Counted from the stretch's first letter, positions 42,105-51,680 are shown. The stretch: 64,000 nucleotides of DNA from Mycobacteroides sp. LB1 (GCF_013449725.1 NZ_JACCFF010000001.1:1426001-1490000), one strand, 5' to 3'. Made by a program: numbers and translations. Notes: generated by a model not told the origin, from the sequence alone.

Positions 42105-43360
42105 CTATCGCCGCCGCCCCCGATGCCACCCCGTATCAGGGAGTGAACGATACCGAGTTCGACGAGTGGACGCACGTCGCCCAGCGAGTCGCCGGCGAGC
42201 TTGCCGAGACCGCGCTCGAACGGGACCGGGCCAACCAGAGTCCCATCGCCGAGATCGCGCTGCTGCGTGACGGCGGGCTGTTGTCCTTCGCCACTCCTCG
42301 CGAATTCGGCGGCGCCGGGGGAAGTCTGGGACAAGCCCTGCAGCTCAGCCGCATCATCGCAGCCGCGGACGGGTCGATCGGCCAGCTGCTGCTCTACCAC
42401 TATTCGAATGGTGTCTGGACCTACATTCTCGGGTCCCCGGCGCAGCGCGAGTACATCGCACGCGGGGTCGGCGAGCAGGGCTGGTTCCAAGGCAGCGTGA
42501 GCAATCCGCGCGACCCCGGTATCACCGTCATCCACACGGATGAGGGTTACCGGGTCAACGGTAAGCGCACCTTCGCCACCGGTGTCGCTGTCGCGGATCT
42601 GATCACCGTGCTGCTCTATGAGGACAAGCCGGTCAATGCGATCATTCCCCGCGACCGGGAAGGGCTGCGGTTCAACGATGATTGGGACAACCTGGGGCAG
42701 CGGCTTACTGCCAGCGGCAGCGTCGAATTCCACAATGTGTTGTTACGCGATGACGAGGTACTCACTGGCCTCGCAGAATTCAGCGGAGACCAGGAGCGCC
42801 GCGACGGGCTCCGCACGCTGTTCAGCCAGCTGATCTTCGTGCACCTGTACCTCGGGATCGCCGAGGGCGCACTGGCCGCCGCCGTCACCTACATCCGAGA
42901 AAAGGGCCGTCCGTGGCCGGAGGCGCACTCCACGGAGGTGACCGAGGATCCGTACCACCTGCAACTGCTGGGCCAGCTCTCCGCGGGGATCGCCGCGGGA
43001 ATCGCGCTTGCCGACGCGGTGACATATGAGTTCGAGCAGACGCTGGCACTCGGTGAGGCGCTCACCGCAGTGCAGTGGGGTGAGCTGGCGATCCGGGTGG
43101 ACCAGGCCAAATCCGTGTCCACTCAGATATCCCTGGACGTGACACATAATATCTACCAGGCAACCGGCGCCCGGTCGACGGCCAATTCCGTTGGACTGGA
43201 TATCTATTGGCGCAATGTGCGCACGCACACCACCCACGATCCGCTGCCGTACCGGCAGCGGGAGATCGGGCGTTACCTACTGACCGATGAGTGGCCGTTA
43301 CCGCGCAGCCTCAACGGCCTCGGCCGTCTCGCGAATACCACCCAGGGCAAGGCTTCGTGA
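42101..43360 (+). CDS. Acyl-CoA-dehydrogenase-fold flavin monooxygenase (DszC/SfnB type)
   Basis: A 419-residue protein with the acyl-CoA dehydrogenase fold. Seen: the N-terminal helical domain (ELAETALERDRANQSP, then FATPREFGGAGG), the flavin-binding middle domain (GWFQGSVSNPRDPGITV, VNGKRTFATG), and the C-terminal helical bundle ending THDPLPYRQREIGRYLL. There is no acyl-CoA catalytic Glu context, and the DPLPYRQREIG tail is typical of the FMNH2-dependent DszC/SfnB group that oxygenates sulphur or nitrogen. It is coupled to the permease (ATGA) and to the acetyltransferase (GTGA). A flavin reductase is not in the operon. Confidence 0.85.
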   Translation: MTIAAAPDATPYQGVNDTEFDEWTHVAQRVAGELAETALERDRANQSPIAEIALLRDGGLLSFATPREFGGAGGSLGQALQLSRIIAAADGSIGQLLLYHYSNGVWTYILGSPAQREYIARGVGEQGWFQGSVSNPRDPGITVIHTDEGYRVNGKRTFATGVAVADLITVLLYEDKPVNAIIPRDREGLRFNDDWDNLGQRLTASGSVEFHNVLLRDDEVLTGLAEFSGDQERRDGLRTLFSQLIFVHLYLGIAEGALAAAVTYIREKGRPWPEAHSTEVTEDPYHLQLLGQLSAGIAAGIALADAVTYEFEQTLALGEALTAVQWGELAIRVDQAKSVSTQISLDVTHNIYQATGARSTANSVGLDIYWRNVRTHTTHDPLPYRQREIGRYLLTDEWPLPRSLNGLGRLANTTQGKAS

Positions 43361-44538
43361 CGGACGTCCGGTTCCTGCAGACACCGGCGGAACGCGAGCG
43401 CGCCTTCGCGGTGTTCTGGCGGTCCATGGTGGGGCTGCCACCCTTGGGTGATGTCGCTGTCGACGAGTTACTGGAAACCGGAAGATATTTGGGCGCCTTC
43501 GACGGCGAGGAGATTGTCGGCGGGGCCGATTCGTATACCAGCTGGCTCACCGTCCCAGGCGGCTCTCGGGTTCCGCATGCCGCCGTCACACACATCGGGG
43601 TGCTGCCCACGCACACCCGGCGCGGCATCCTCACCTCATTGGTCACCCAACAGCTCACCGATATCGCCGCGCGCGGAGAAATCGTCGCGAGCCTGCGTGC
43701 CTCCGAAGCGTTGATCTACCGGCGCTTCGGGTACGGCGTCGCGACCAGCAGCGCGACGTACCGCATACAGCGGCGGCGAGCATTGCCGCAGAACGTGATT
43801 GACGGTGGCCCCATCACGCTGCTCGATACCGCGGCCACAGCGGAACTACTGTCATCGATCTACGAACGCGCCGCGTGGACGGGATCCATCGCCCGCCCAC
43901 CGCAGTGGTGGCGGCTACACGAGCTCATCGACACAGGTGACCCCGTCAAGCCGTACGTGGTCACACACGAGGACGGCTACGTACGGTACCGGCCGCTGGA
44001 CACCTCCAGCTGGTTCACCAGCAGCGCGCGGACGGTAACCGTTGATGATCTTGTTGCACATAGCGATAAGGCTTACCAAGCGCTTATCGGCCATCTGCTC
44101 GGGCTTGATCTGGTCGATGTCATCGAACTCGCCCCACGCCCAGTCGACGATCCACTTCCCCACCTGGTGACCGACCCCCGTGCGATAGAGGTCACTGGCA
44201 TCCGCGACGAGACCTGGCTGCGGTTGGTCGATGTCGAGGCGGCATTGGCAGCCCGCACGTACGCGGACACTGCACCCGTGGTGATCGAAGTCCGGGATGA
44301 CCTGCTGCCACACAACTCGGCACGGTTCGCCGTAGGTTCCGACAAGGTCCGTCGCACCCAGCACATCCCGGACGTATCGCTCGACGCCGCGGCCCTTGCC
44401 TCGGTCTATCTCGGCGGCAGCACCTGGACACAACTGGGCCGGACCGGATTGGTCTCCGCACATTCGGCCGGGGCATTCGACACCGCCGACACGCTGTTCT
44501 CTACCGGTGCAAAGCCTTTCGCCGGTACCAATTTCTAG
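43357..44538 (+). CDS. eis1: Eis-family GNAT N-acetyltransferase
   Basis: A 393-residue Eis-type acetyltransferase, GTG start overlapping the previous stop (GTGA). Seen: an N-terminal GNAT domain with the acetyl-CoA motif IGVLPTHTRRGILTSL (near residue 85), the Tyr-containing IYRRFGYGVATSS (near 127, matching the catalytic Tyr region of Eis), a second GNAT-like domain, and a C-terminal SCP2-like domain ending in Phe (FAGTNF), the position whose carboxylate is the base in Eis. Known: M. abscessus has two Eis homologues. I recall Eis1 (MAB_4124) at this place beside the GPL locus, so the symbol is from memory and context. Its operon suggests a metabolic substrate. Confidence 0.8.
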   Translation: MTDVRFLQTPAERERAFAVFWRSMVGLPPLGDVAVDELLETGRYLGAFDGEEIVGGADSYTSWLTVPGGSRVPHAAVTHIGVLPTHTRRGILTSLVTQQLTDIAARGEIVASLRASEALIYRRFGYGVATSSATYRIQRRRALPQNVIDGGPITLLDTAATAELLSSIYERAAWTGSIARPPQWWRLHELIDTGDPVKPYVVTHEDGYVRYRPLDTSSWFTSSARTVTVDDLVAHSDKAYQALIGHLLGLDLVDVIELAPRPVDDPLPHLVTDPRAIEVTGIRDETWLRLVDVEAALAARTYADTAPVVIEVRDDLLPHNSARFAVGSDKVRRTQHIPDVSLDAAALASVYLGGSTWTQLGRTGLVSAHSAGAFDTADTLFSTGAKPFAGTNF

Positions 44539-44545
44539 GAGCGCC

Positions 44546-45871
44546 ATGAGCACCCGTCAACTTCATCTTCTCGCATTCGGAAACGTGCGTTCGGGTGGCG
44601 CGTGGCGGCTGCCCGGCGTGCAGAACGGCCCTGCCAATCAGCTGGACACACTGGTCAAGACCGCCAAAGCTGCCGAGGCGGCCAAGTTCGATGCCATCTT
44701 CTTCGCCGACGGGCTCAACTTCGGCCCGGAAGCCACCTGGGCACACAAGTCCACCGAGGACTTCGAACCACTCACCACCACCTCGTATCTGGCCGCGGTT
44801 ACCGAGCGTCTGGGGTTGGTAGTCACCGGCTCTTCCACATTCCAGCCGCCATACCACCTGGCACGCCAACTGTTATCCCTCGACCACCTCAGTTCCGGCC
44901 GCGCCGGATGGAATCTGGTCACCAGCTTCGCGCAGGCGGCTGCCGCCAACTTCGGTGACCGCGGTTTCCTGCCACACGATGAGCGCTACCGACTGGCCGA
45001 GGAAACGCTGCACGTCATCAAGACCCTGTGGCACTCGTTCGAATCAGGCACCGTTGTCGAAGACCGAACCGGCGGAATCTATAGCGATATCAGCAAGATT
45101 CACGTCGCCAATCATGACGGCGAGTTCCATCAGGTCAAAGGTCCACTTGGGGTTACGCCGTCCCAACAAGGGCAGCCGGTCATCTTCCAGGCCGGATCGT
45201 CCGCCACGGGAAGAGCCTTCGCCGCCAAGCACGCCGAGGTGGTGTTCACGGGTCAGACCGATATCGACCGCGCCAAGAACTTTTATCGGCAACTCAGCCA
45301 AGAGGCCCGCGCCGCGGGAAGGACCAGCTTTCCTCTCGTCACACCCTCGCTCGGGGTGGTAGTCGGATCCACCGACGCCGAGGCACAAGCTGTCGAATCG
45401 ACCGTCTACGAACACTTCATCCCCGAGTACCAGGCGGGGTGGCTACTCGAGGTGGATGTCGATGTGATCGGGGCCGACCTGGACGGACCCGTTCCCGCAT
45501 CCGCCTTCCCGGAGAGCACCGAGACCCATCGGACCGCACTCGCGGGGTACAAGCACCTTGCCACCGTGGGTAATCCGACGGTTCGGGAGTTCCTGTACCG
45601 CACCCTGAACGCATTCGGAACCCGGTTCGTCGGCTCCGCCGAGCGTGTGGCCGACGAGATCGAGCGATGGTTCACCGAAGGGGCCGCCGACGGGTTCATC
45701 CTGAGCACCTCGGGATTGCCCGGTCAGTTCGAGCTTTTCACCGAGCAGGTGGTGCCGATATTGGTGCGCCGGGGCATCTTCCGCGCCGACTACACCGGGT
45801 CGACACTGCGCGAACACCTGGGTCTACCCTGGCCGGCTCCGGTGCGCACACCCGCTGCCCTAGCGCGCTAG
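44546..45871 (+). CDS. LLM-class FMN-dependent monooxygenase (NtaA/SnaA/DszA type)
   Basis: A 441-residue luciferase-like monooxygenase. Seen: the start HLLAFGNVRSGGAWRLPG, AEAAKFDAIFFADGL, the family segment HLSSGRAGWNLVTSF (near residue 115), the long insertion typical of the NtaA group, and PVIFQAGSSATGRAFAAKHAEVVF. The ATG has AGGAG five bases upstream and lies seven bp after eis1. Known: members oxidise nitrilotriacetate, sulphones or N-acetyl-S-alkylcysteines using FMNH2 from a separate reductase. Its TAG stop is nested with the canA stop in one CTAG. Confidence 0.88.
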   Translation: MSTRQLHLLAFGNVRSGGAWRLPGVQNGPANQLDTLVKTAKAAEAAKFDAIFFADGLNFGPEATWAHKSTEDFEPLTTTSYLAAVTERLGLVVTGSSTFQPPYHLARQLLSLDHLSSGRAGWNLVTSFAQAAAANFGDRGFLPHDERYRLAEETLHVIKTLWHSFESGTVVEDRTGGIYSDISKIHVANHDGEFHQVKGPLGVTPSQQGQPVIFQAGSSATGRAFAAKHAEVVFTGQTDIDRAKNFYRQLSQEARAAGRTSFPLVTPSLGVVVGSTDAEAQAVESTVYEHFIPEYQAGWLLEVDVDVIGADLDGPVPASAFPESTETHRTALAGYKHLATVGNPTVREFLYRTLNAFGTRFVGSAERVADEIERWFTEGAADGFILSTSGLPGQFELFTEQVVPILVRRGIFRADYTGSTLREHLGLPWPAPVRTPAALAR

Positions 45872-46371
45872 CCCTCGACTGCGACAACCTCGCGCAGCGT
45901 TCCGTCGGTGACGTCGTACACGAAGCCACGCACGCTGTCCTTCCGCGGAACAAACGGATTGTCCTTGATACGCGCAATGGATTGGCGGACATCCTCGTCC
46001 AGATCGGTGAAGGCCTCGGCGGACCACGGCGGCTTGATCCCCGTCTCGTCCTGAATCGAGCGTTTGAAGGCGTCGTCGGTGAAAGTCAGCATCCCGCAGT
46101 CGGTGTGGTGGATGAGGATGATCTCCTCCGTGCCGAGCAACCGCTGGGAGATGGCCAATGACCGGATCTCGTCCTCCGTGACAACGCCACCGGCGTTACG
46201 GATGACATGGGCATCACCCTCCCGCAGCCCCAGCAACCCATAGGGATTCAGCCGGGCATCCATGCACGCGAGGACCGCGATCTTCCTGCCCGGCGGCAGC
46301 GGCAGACCACCCTTGTCGAAGCTGGCCGCGTACGCCTTGGCATTGTCAAGCAGTTCGTCAGTGGTCGACAT
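45868..46371 (-). CDS. canA: Beta-class carbonic anhydrase CanA-like
   Basis: A 167-residue beta-carbonic anhydrase. Seen: zinc ligands and dyad in ACMDARLNPYGLLGL (Cys about residue 36, Asp-Arg pair), HVIRNAGG, and HHTDCGMLTF (His and Cys ligands near 89-93). It closely follows M. tuberculosis Rv1284 as I remember it. It interconverts CO2 and bicarbonate in the cytoplasm. No Shine-Dalgarno stands before the ATG, so it may be leaderless. It converges on the LLM monooxygenase, sharing a CTAG. Confidence 0.92.
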   Translation of the reverse strand: MSTTDELLDNAKAYAASFDKGGLPLPPGRKIAVLACMDARLNPYGLLGLREGDAHVIRNAGGVVTEDEIRSLAISQRLLGTEEIILIHHTDCGMLTFTDDAFKRSIQDETGIKPPWSAEAFTDLDEDVRQSIARIKDNPFVPRKDSVRGFVYDVTDGTLREVVAVEG

Positions 46372-46454
46372 GACGCGACGGTATGAACCCGTCCCCGCGT
46401 CGTCAACGGTTACGAACGCCCTGATCCAAGGATGCGGGAGCTAAGGCCTCAACC

Positions 46455-46514
46455 GCGAACAGACGCTTATTGCACAGAGCTGCCAGGTGGCATGTGCAAT
46501 AAGCGTCTGCTCGC
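46455..46514. terminator. Long hairpin downstream of lpdC
   Basis: A perfect 16-bp inverted repeat (46460-46475 and 46494-46509) around an 18-base loop. After one mismatch it is extended by four more pairs (GCGA/TCGC), about 21 positions in total. The loop itself contains TGCCA/TGGCA. It lies 20-80 bases after the lpdC stop. It may be a terminator, but a stem this long with no U-run could also be a protein-binding palindrome or a mobile remnant. Confidence 0.6.
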
Positions 46515-46532
46515 GAGAAGGGGTCCGGAAGA

Positions 46533-47930
46533 TCAGAAGTTGATCATGTGTCCCGCGAGGCCGTGCAGCGCTTCCTGCAGCGCCTCGGACAACGTCGGGT
46601 GCGTGTGCACGTTGCGGGTCAGCTCGTTGACCGTCAAATCCCACTTCTGTGCCAGCGTCAGCTCGGGCAGCAGCTCGGAGACATCCGGGCCGATCAGGTG
46701 CCCGCCAATCAGCTCACCGTACTTGGCGTCGGCGATGAGCTTCACGAAACCGGTCGGGTCGGCGAGGCCGTGTGCCTTGCCGTTCGCGGTGAACGGGAAC
46801 TTGGCCACCTTGACGTCGTACCCCTCGGCGCGCGCCTGCTCCTCGGTCAGCCCGAAGCTGGCGACCTGCGGCTGACAGAACGTCGCGCGCGGCATCATCC
46901 GGTAATCGCCGAGCTCCAAAGTCTCTGCACCGGCGATGGTTTCGGCGGCGACGACGGCTTGGGCCTCGGCCACGTGGGCCAGCTGCAGCTTGGCGGTGAC
47001 GTCACCGATCGCGTAGATGTGCGGCACGTTGGTGCGCATCCGCTCGTCGATGGCGATCGCGCCGCGGTCGGTCAGCGCGACACCGGTCTTCTCCAGACCA
47101 AAGCCCTCGACATTCGGCGCAAAGCCGATGGCCTGCAGCACCTTATCGGCGACGAGCTCACTCTCCTGCCCGTCCTTGCTGACGCGAACGGTGACCTGGG
47201 AACCACTATCGGTGATCGACTCCACCTTGGTGCCGGTGAGGATCTTGACACCCAGCTTCTTGTACTGCTTCTCGATCTCCTTGGACACCTCGGCGTCCTC
47301 GTTGGGCAGCGCCCGCGGCAGGAACTCGACGATGGTGACGTCCACGCCATAGTTCTTGAGGACGTACGCGAACTCCATACCGATGGCACCGGCGCCCGCG
47401 ATGATGATCGACCCGGGCAGCTCGCGGGTGAGGATCTGCTTCTCGTAGGTGACCACGTTCTCCGAGAGCGAGGTCCCGGGTACCAGCCGCACACTGCTGC
47501 CGGTGGCGAGGATCACGTTGGAGAAGGTCAGCGTCTCGGCCGAACCATCCGTCAGCTTGACCGACAGTGTGTTGGCATCGGTGAAGGTGCCGACGCCCTC
47601 GTACTCGGTGATCTTGTTCTTCTTCATCAGGAAGTGCACACCGGCGACACGGCCCTCGGCGACCTTGCGGCTGCGATCGAATGCGGCACCGAAGTCGAAG
47701 GTGGCCTCACCGCTGATGCCAAAGGTCTTGGCCTCCTTGGTGAAGATGTGAGCCAGCTCTGCGTTGCGTAGCAGCGCCTTGGACGGGATGCACCCGACAT
47801 TGAGGCAGACTCCGCCCCAGTACTTCTCCTCGACGATGGCTGTCTTTAGGCCCAGTTGGGCTGCGCGAATAGCCGCAACATAGCCACCGGGACCGGCTCC
47901 GAGAACGACGACGTCATAGTGTGCAGTCAC
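46533..47930 (-). CDS. lpdC: Dihydrolipoamide dehydrogenase LpdC
   Basis: A 465-residue flavoprotein, nearly collinear with M. tuberculosis LpdC. Seen: FAD motif [19 protein letters not shown], the redox disulphide [13 protein letters not shown] (near residue 41-46), NAD motif [31 protein letters not shown], and the C-terminal [16 protein letters not shown] with the His-Glu base pair. It is the E3 subunit of pyruvate dehydrogenase and of the peroxynitrite reductase system. I use the GTG at 47930 (MTAHYD), because it matches the M. tuberculosis start; a GTG three codons upstream is possible. Confidence 0.96.
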   Translation of the reverse strand: MTAHYDVVVLGAGPGGYVAAIRAAQLGLKTAIVEEKYWGGVCLNVGCIPSKALLRNAELAHIFTKEAKTFGISGEATFDFGAAFDRSRKVAEGRVAGVHFLMKKNKITEYEGVGTFTDANTLSVKLTDGSAETLTFSNVILATGSSVRLVPGTSLSENVVTYEKQILTRELPGSIIIAGAGAIGMEFAYVLKNYGVDVTIVEFLPRALPNEDAEVSKEIEKQYKKLGVKILTGTKVESITDSGSQVTVRVSKDGQESELVADKVLQAIGFAPNVEGFGLEKTGVALTDRGAIAIDERMRTNVPHIYAIGDVTAKLQLAHVAEAQAVVAAETIAGAETLELGDYRMMPRATFCQPQVASFGLTEEQARAEGYDVKVAKFPFTANGKAHGLADPTGFVKLIADAKYGELIGGHLIGPDVSELLPELTLAQKWDLTVNELTRNVHTHPTLSEALQEALHGLAGHMINF

Positions 47931-47968
47931 GATCCCCACCCTAGTAGGGCACCGCTACCCGGGGTAGG

Positions 47969-48790
47969 TCAGCGGTCTCGGTACTGCATGCCCCAGGTGC
48001 GCAGCGGCTCCGGGCACAGTGATTGGACACCGGGGTACGAGGGCGCGGTGCACGCCACGTATCCGTACTTGAAGCCTGCGGCCGCCACCGAAATGGCCGG
48101 TGCCGTCAATATGGCGAGGGCCAGGGCAACGACTATGGGACGCGGTTCCACCATGGCCAGCAGCAGCGCGACCAACACACAGGTAAACACCCAGATCAGC
48201 ACGTAGGCGACCGAAACGAGCCGGTCACGCGGGAGCAGTGTCTCGAACCAATGCTGGTACAGCAGTAGTCCAATCGCGCCGGCGGGAATCCATACCCCCA
48301 GCAGCACGAGTAGCAGCACCCAGCGCTTCAGGAACGCAGGTTCTCGCTCGGCGAAAACCCGGATGGGCTTGGCGGGCTCGTCGGCGACCACGGGTACCGC
48401 GCCGGTGAGCGGGTCGGGAGTCATCGACTCGGCCGACGTCGCCGGCATCGCACCGGTGCGGTCGGCGCCGACGTCGAACGCTTGGGTCAGCGGCAACGCG
48501 TCGGTGTCCAGGCGGCCGGTTCGTTCAAGGTCGTCGTCCTTGAACGCTGAGAACGCGGTGAACGTGGAGGTATCCAGACCGTCCCTGATCTTGACGCCAT
48601 CGATGCCTCCAGTGTCCGTCTCGGGCATGGCCGAGAACGCGGTCACCGCTACAGGCTCGGGTGCATCGTTATCGATCTGCACTTCCAGCGGATCGGCGAG
48701 ATCGCCCTCGACGAGGCTGGGCTTCTCCACCTGGTCCACCAACTCGCTGGTATCGACCTTCTTGTCAGTCGTCTTTTCGCTGTCAGACAC
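47969..48790 (-). CDS. Conserved mycobacterial membrane protein with long acidic N-terminus
   Basis: 273 residues. The first 150 or so are acidic and low-complexity, with the repeated phrases TAFSAMPETD, FTAFSAFKDDD and TGAMPATS. Four hydrophobic segments follow (from WVLLLVLLGVWIPAGAIG onward) and a short Cys-containing tail (YVACTAPSYPGVQSLCPEP). I do not recognise a functional family. Its GTG overlaps the stop of the upstream small membrane gene by eight bases, so the two are coupled. The gene sits just downstream of the S9 peptidase divergent pair and upstream of lpdC. Confidence 0.75.
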   Translation of the reverse strand: MSDSEKTTDKKVDTSELVDQVEKPSLVEGDLADPLEVQIDNDAPEPVAVTAFSAMPETDTGGIDGVKIRDGLDTSTFTAFSAFKDDDLERTGRLDTDALPLTQAFDVGADRTGAMPATSAESMTPDPLTGAVPVVADEPAKPIRVFAEREPAFLKRWVLLLVLLGVWIPAGAIGLLLYQHWFETLLPRDRLVSVAYVLIWVFTCVLVALLLAMVEPRPIVVALALAILTAPAISVAAAGFKYGYVACTAPSYPGVQSLCPEPLRTWGMQYRDR

Positions 48791-49061
48791 CGTGAATCAC
48801 CTGTATCGCCGCCAGAATCCCGAACCACCCGGGAGAGATCGCCAGAACGAATGCCGCCACCGCCGTCATCCATTTGCGCGTGGACGCAATCAAGATCAGG
48901 AACCCAATCAGGCTGGGTACCGCGACGACGAGACCGATAACGAGGTCGGGTCGGACCGCCTCGTGCACGATCAAGGTGCCCGACATTCCGACGCCGAGTC
49001 CTACTGCTATCCCCAGCAGCATCGCGCTAGCTACAACCTGCGCGCGTGGCAGTGGTATCAC
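48783..49061 (-). CDS. Small conserved membrane protein
   Basis: 92 residues with three predicted hydrophobic segments (AMLLGIAVGLGVGMSGTLIV, GLVVAVPSLIGFLILIA and AAFVLAISPGWFGILAA), a GTG start and a short polar end. No known family is recognised. It overlaps the next gene by eight bases and is divergent from the S9 peptidase gene. It is likely an inner-membrane protein acting with the 273-residue product downstream. Confidence 0.72.
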   Translation of the reverse strand: MIPLPRAQVVASAMLLGIAVGLGVGMSGTLIVHEAVRPDLVIGLVVAVPSLIGFLILIASTRKWMTAVAAFVLAISPGWFGILAAIQVIHGV

Positions 49062-49140
49062 GACAAAGCTCCTGCTCGGTGTTTATTTACGCCCCCGGGC
49101 CACCTCCGACCATACTGCGGTCCCTGGCACACTTGCTCAC

Positions 49141-51168
49141 ATGACCTCGGCGCGCCGCTCCCCGGACCCATATCTCTGGCTTGAGGACATCGGCGGCGAC
49201 GAACCGCTGACCTGGGTACGCGAACGCAACGCGATAACTACCAGCGAGTTTTCCGGGGCACGTTTCGAGGCGATGCGCGGCGAGGCGCTGGCGATTCTCA
49301 ACACGGACGCGCAGATCCCCTACGTGCGCCGCCGGGGCTCGTACCTCTATAACTTCTGGCGCGACGCCAATAACTCTCGCGGCCTTTGGCGGCGAACCAC
49401 ATTGGATCGATACCGCCTGGACGATCCACAGTGGGACGTCATCATCGACGTCGACGCCCTGGCAGCCGCCGAGGGAGAGAACTGGGTCTGGGCCGGCGCG
49501 ACCGCGCTGCGCCCCGAGTACCGCAGGGCGCTGGTCAGTTTGTCGCGCGGCGGTTCGGACGCGGTGGTGGTGCGTGAATTCGATCTGGAAACACGGCAGT
49601 TCGTGTCGGAAGGTTTCGCGCTTCCCGAGGCCAAGACTCAGATCGGTTGGATCGACGCCGATACCGTGTTCGTGGGCACCGAATTCGGACCCGACAGCCT
49701 CACGGACTCGGGGTATCCACGTCTGGTCAAGCGCTGGAAGCGCGGGCAGCCTGTCGACGACGCCGAATTGGTGTTCAGCGGTGAATCTTCAGACGTGATG
49801 GTGGGTGCCGGCTTTGACGACACCCCGGGCTTCGAGCGGACCCTGATCAGCAGGGCCACCGATTTCTTCAACTCGGAAGTGCATGAGCTGAGTGTCGATG
49901 GCGAGCTGCGGCGCATCGACGTGCCCACCGACGCCTCCGTCTCGGTTCACCGCGAGTGGCTGCTCGTCGAGCTCAAATCGCCGTGGCAGCTGGATGCCGT
50001 CGAGTTTTCGGCGGGGACGCTGCTGGCGGCCAACTATGCCGACTTCCTTGCCGGCAATCGCACCGTGACCCCGGTGTTTGTTCCCGACGAGCACCGGAGC
50101 CTGCATCACTACGCGTGGACCCAAGACAGGCTCACCGTCGCGATCCTGCGTGATGTGGCCAGCGAGATCCTGGTGTTCACCCCGGGTACCTGGGACTCGG
50201 GGCCGCTGACCGGGGTACCTGAGAACGCCACCACACAGATTGTCGCCGTCGACGACCTGGGCGACGAGATATTCCTTGACACTTCGGGTTTCACTCAGCC
50301 GTCAACGCTGCTACGCGGTGAAGCAAGCACCGCGGAGGCCTCAGTACAGCCCATCAAGTCGGCACCGGCCTTCTTCGACGGTGAGTCCTTTGAAGTGGCT
50401 CAGCATTTCGCACAGTCCGACGACGGGACGTCGGTTCCGTATTTTGTGGTGCGCCCCAAGGGTTCCGACGGATCGGGTCCCACCCTGCTCGGCGGCTACG
50501 GCGGCTTCGAGGTCGCCAGGACTCCCGGGTACGACGGTGTACTGGGCAAGCTGTGGCTATCCCGCGGCGGCACGTACGTGCTGGCCAACATCCGCGGAGG
50601 CGGCGAGTACGGGCCCGTATGGCACACGCAGGCGATGCGCGAGGGTCGCCATCTCGTGTACGAGGACTTCGCCGCCGTCGCGCGGGATCTGGTGGTGCGA
50701 GGCATCACCACCGCGGCACAGCTGGGCGCACAGGGCGGAAGCAACGGCGGCCTGCTGATGGGCGTGATGCTCACGGCCTACCCGGAGCTGTTCGGTGCGT
50801 TGGTGTGCCAGGTGCCGCTGCTGGATATGCGGCGCTATCACCTGCTCCTGGCCGGCGCCTCCTGGGTTGCCGAGTACGGCGACCCGGACAATCCCGACGA
50901 TTGGGAGTTCATCTCGAAATACTCCCCCTACCAAAATATTTCGTCAGATCGACGGTACCCGCCAGTTCTGATAACCACCTCGACCCGCGATGATCGAGTG
51001 CATCCCGGACATGCACGCAAGATGACCGCGGCACTGCAGGAGGCCGGGAAACCGGTCTGGTACTACGAGAACATCGAGGGCGGCCATGGCGGAGCGGCCA
51101 ACAACGACCAGTCCGCTTTCAAGGCCGCGTTAGCCATCGAGTTCCTCTGGCGGCAGCTCGCACCCTGA
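49141..51168 (+). CDS. Prolyl oligopeptidase family (S9) serine peptidase
   Basis: A 675-residue S9A-type peptidase. Seen: an N-terminal DPYLWLEDIGGDEPLTWV (typical start of the family), a seven-bladed propeller region, and a C-terminal alpha/beta-hydrolase domain with the nucleophile in GGSNGG (near residue 534), the Asp in TRDDRVHP (near 617) and the His in EGGHGG (near 645). There is no signal peptide, so it is probably cytoplasmic. It resembles M. tuberculosis Rv0457c, which fits the lpdC neighbourhood. The open frame begins at 48874, but the ATG at 49141 gives the family start. Confidence 0.93.
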   Translation: MTSARRSPDPYLWLEDIGGDEPLTWVRERNAITTSEFSGARFEAMRGEALAILNTDAQIPYVRRRGSYLYNFWRDANNSRGLWRRTTLDRYRLDDPQWDVIIDVDALAAAEGENWVWAGATALRPEYRRALVSLSRGGSDAVVVREFDLETRQFVSEGFALPEAKTQIGWIDADTVFVGTEFGPDSLTDSGYPRLVKRWKRGQPVDDAELVFSGESSDVMVGAGFDDTPGFERTLISRATDFFNSEVHELSVDGELRRIDVPTDASVSVHREWLLVELKSPWQLDAVEFSAGTLLAANYADFLAGNRTVTPVFVPDEHRSLHHYAWTQDRLTVAILRDVASEILVFTPGTWDSGPLTGVPENATTQIVAVDDLGDEIFLDTSGFTQPSTLLRGEASTAEASVQPIKSAPAFFDGESFEVAQHFAQSDDGTSVPYFVVRPKGSDGSGPTLLGGYGGFEVARTPGYDGVLGKLWLSRGGTYVLANIRGGGEYGPVWHTQAMREGRHLVYEDFAAVARDLVVRGITTAAQLGAQGGSNGGLLMGVMLTAYPELFGALVCQVPLLDMRRYHLLLAGASWVAEYGDPDNPDDWEFISKYSPYQNISSDRRYPPVLITTSTRDDRVHPGHARKMTAALQEAGKPVWYYENIEGGHGGAANNDQSAFKAALAIEFLWRQLAP

Positions 51169-51227
51169 GCCGAAATCTCAGGGCGATCCCCGATGCGGCC
51201 ACTGCGCCGCGTCGGCAGAATGACGGC

Positions 51228-51680
51228 ATGAGTGAAACCAATACCGTTCCACCATGGGTCAACAAGATGGTCAAGGGCGTGCTCCGCAGCCCACTGCATC
51301 CCGTGATCAGCAGCAATATCGCGCTGTTCACATTCACCGGACGTAAGAGCGGTACGGAATACAACGTCGCCGCGACCTACGTTCTCGACGGCGACGTCCT
51401 GACGGTATTCACGGACAGGACCTGGGCGAAAAATCTGCGAGACGGCCGGCCTGTGACGGCACTGATACGCGGCAAGAAGCTGCACGGCACGGCCGAGCTG
51501 TTTACCGGACCTCAGATCGCCGGACCGTTGGCCGACCTGCTGCAGCGGGTGCCTCGAGATGCCAAATATCACAATGTGCGACGCAATCCCGACGGAAGCT
51601 TCGATCAGTCGGATATCGACCGGGCTGCCGCAGTGGAGCACATGGTGAAGATCCGGCTAGCGGCGCAGCAATCCGCCTAG
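51228..51680 (+). CDS. Deazaflavin (F420)-dependent nitroreductase family protein
   Basis: 150 residues of the DDN/FDOR-type split beta-barrel. Seen: the family segment FTFTGRKSGTEYNVAATYVLDGDVL (near residue 35-58, here only as a region) and NLRDGRPVTALIRGKKLHG. The family uses reduced F420 and is expanded in mycobacteria. Substrate unknown. The 3' end overlaps the convergent membrane gene by 24 bp. Confidence 0.85.
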   Translation: MSETNTVPPWVNKMVKGVLRSPLHPVISSNIALFTFTGRKSGTEYNVAATYVLDGDVLTVFTDRTWAKNLRDGRPVTALIRGKKLHGTAELFTGPQIAGPLADLLQRVPRDAKYHNVRRNPDGSFDQSDIDRAAAVEHMVKIRLAAQQSA

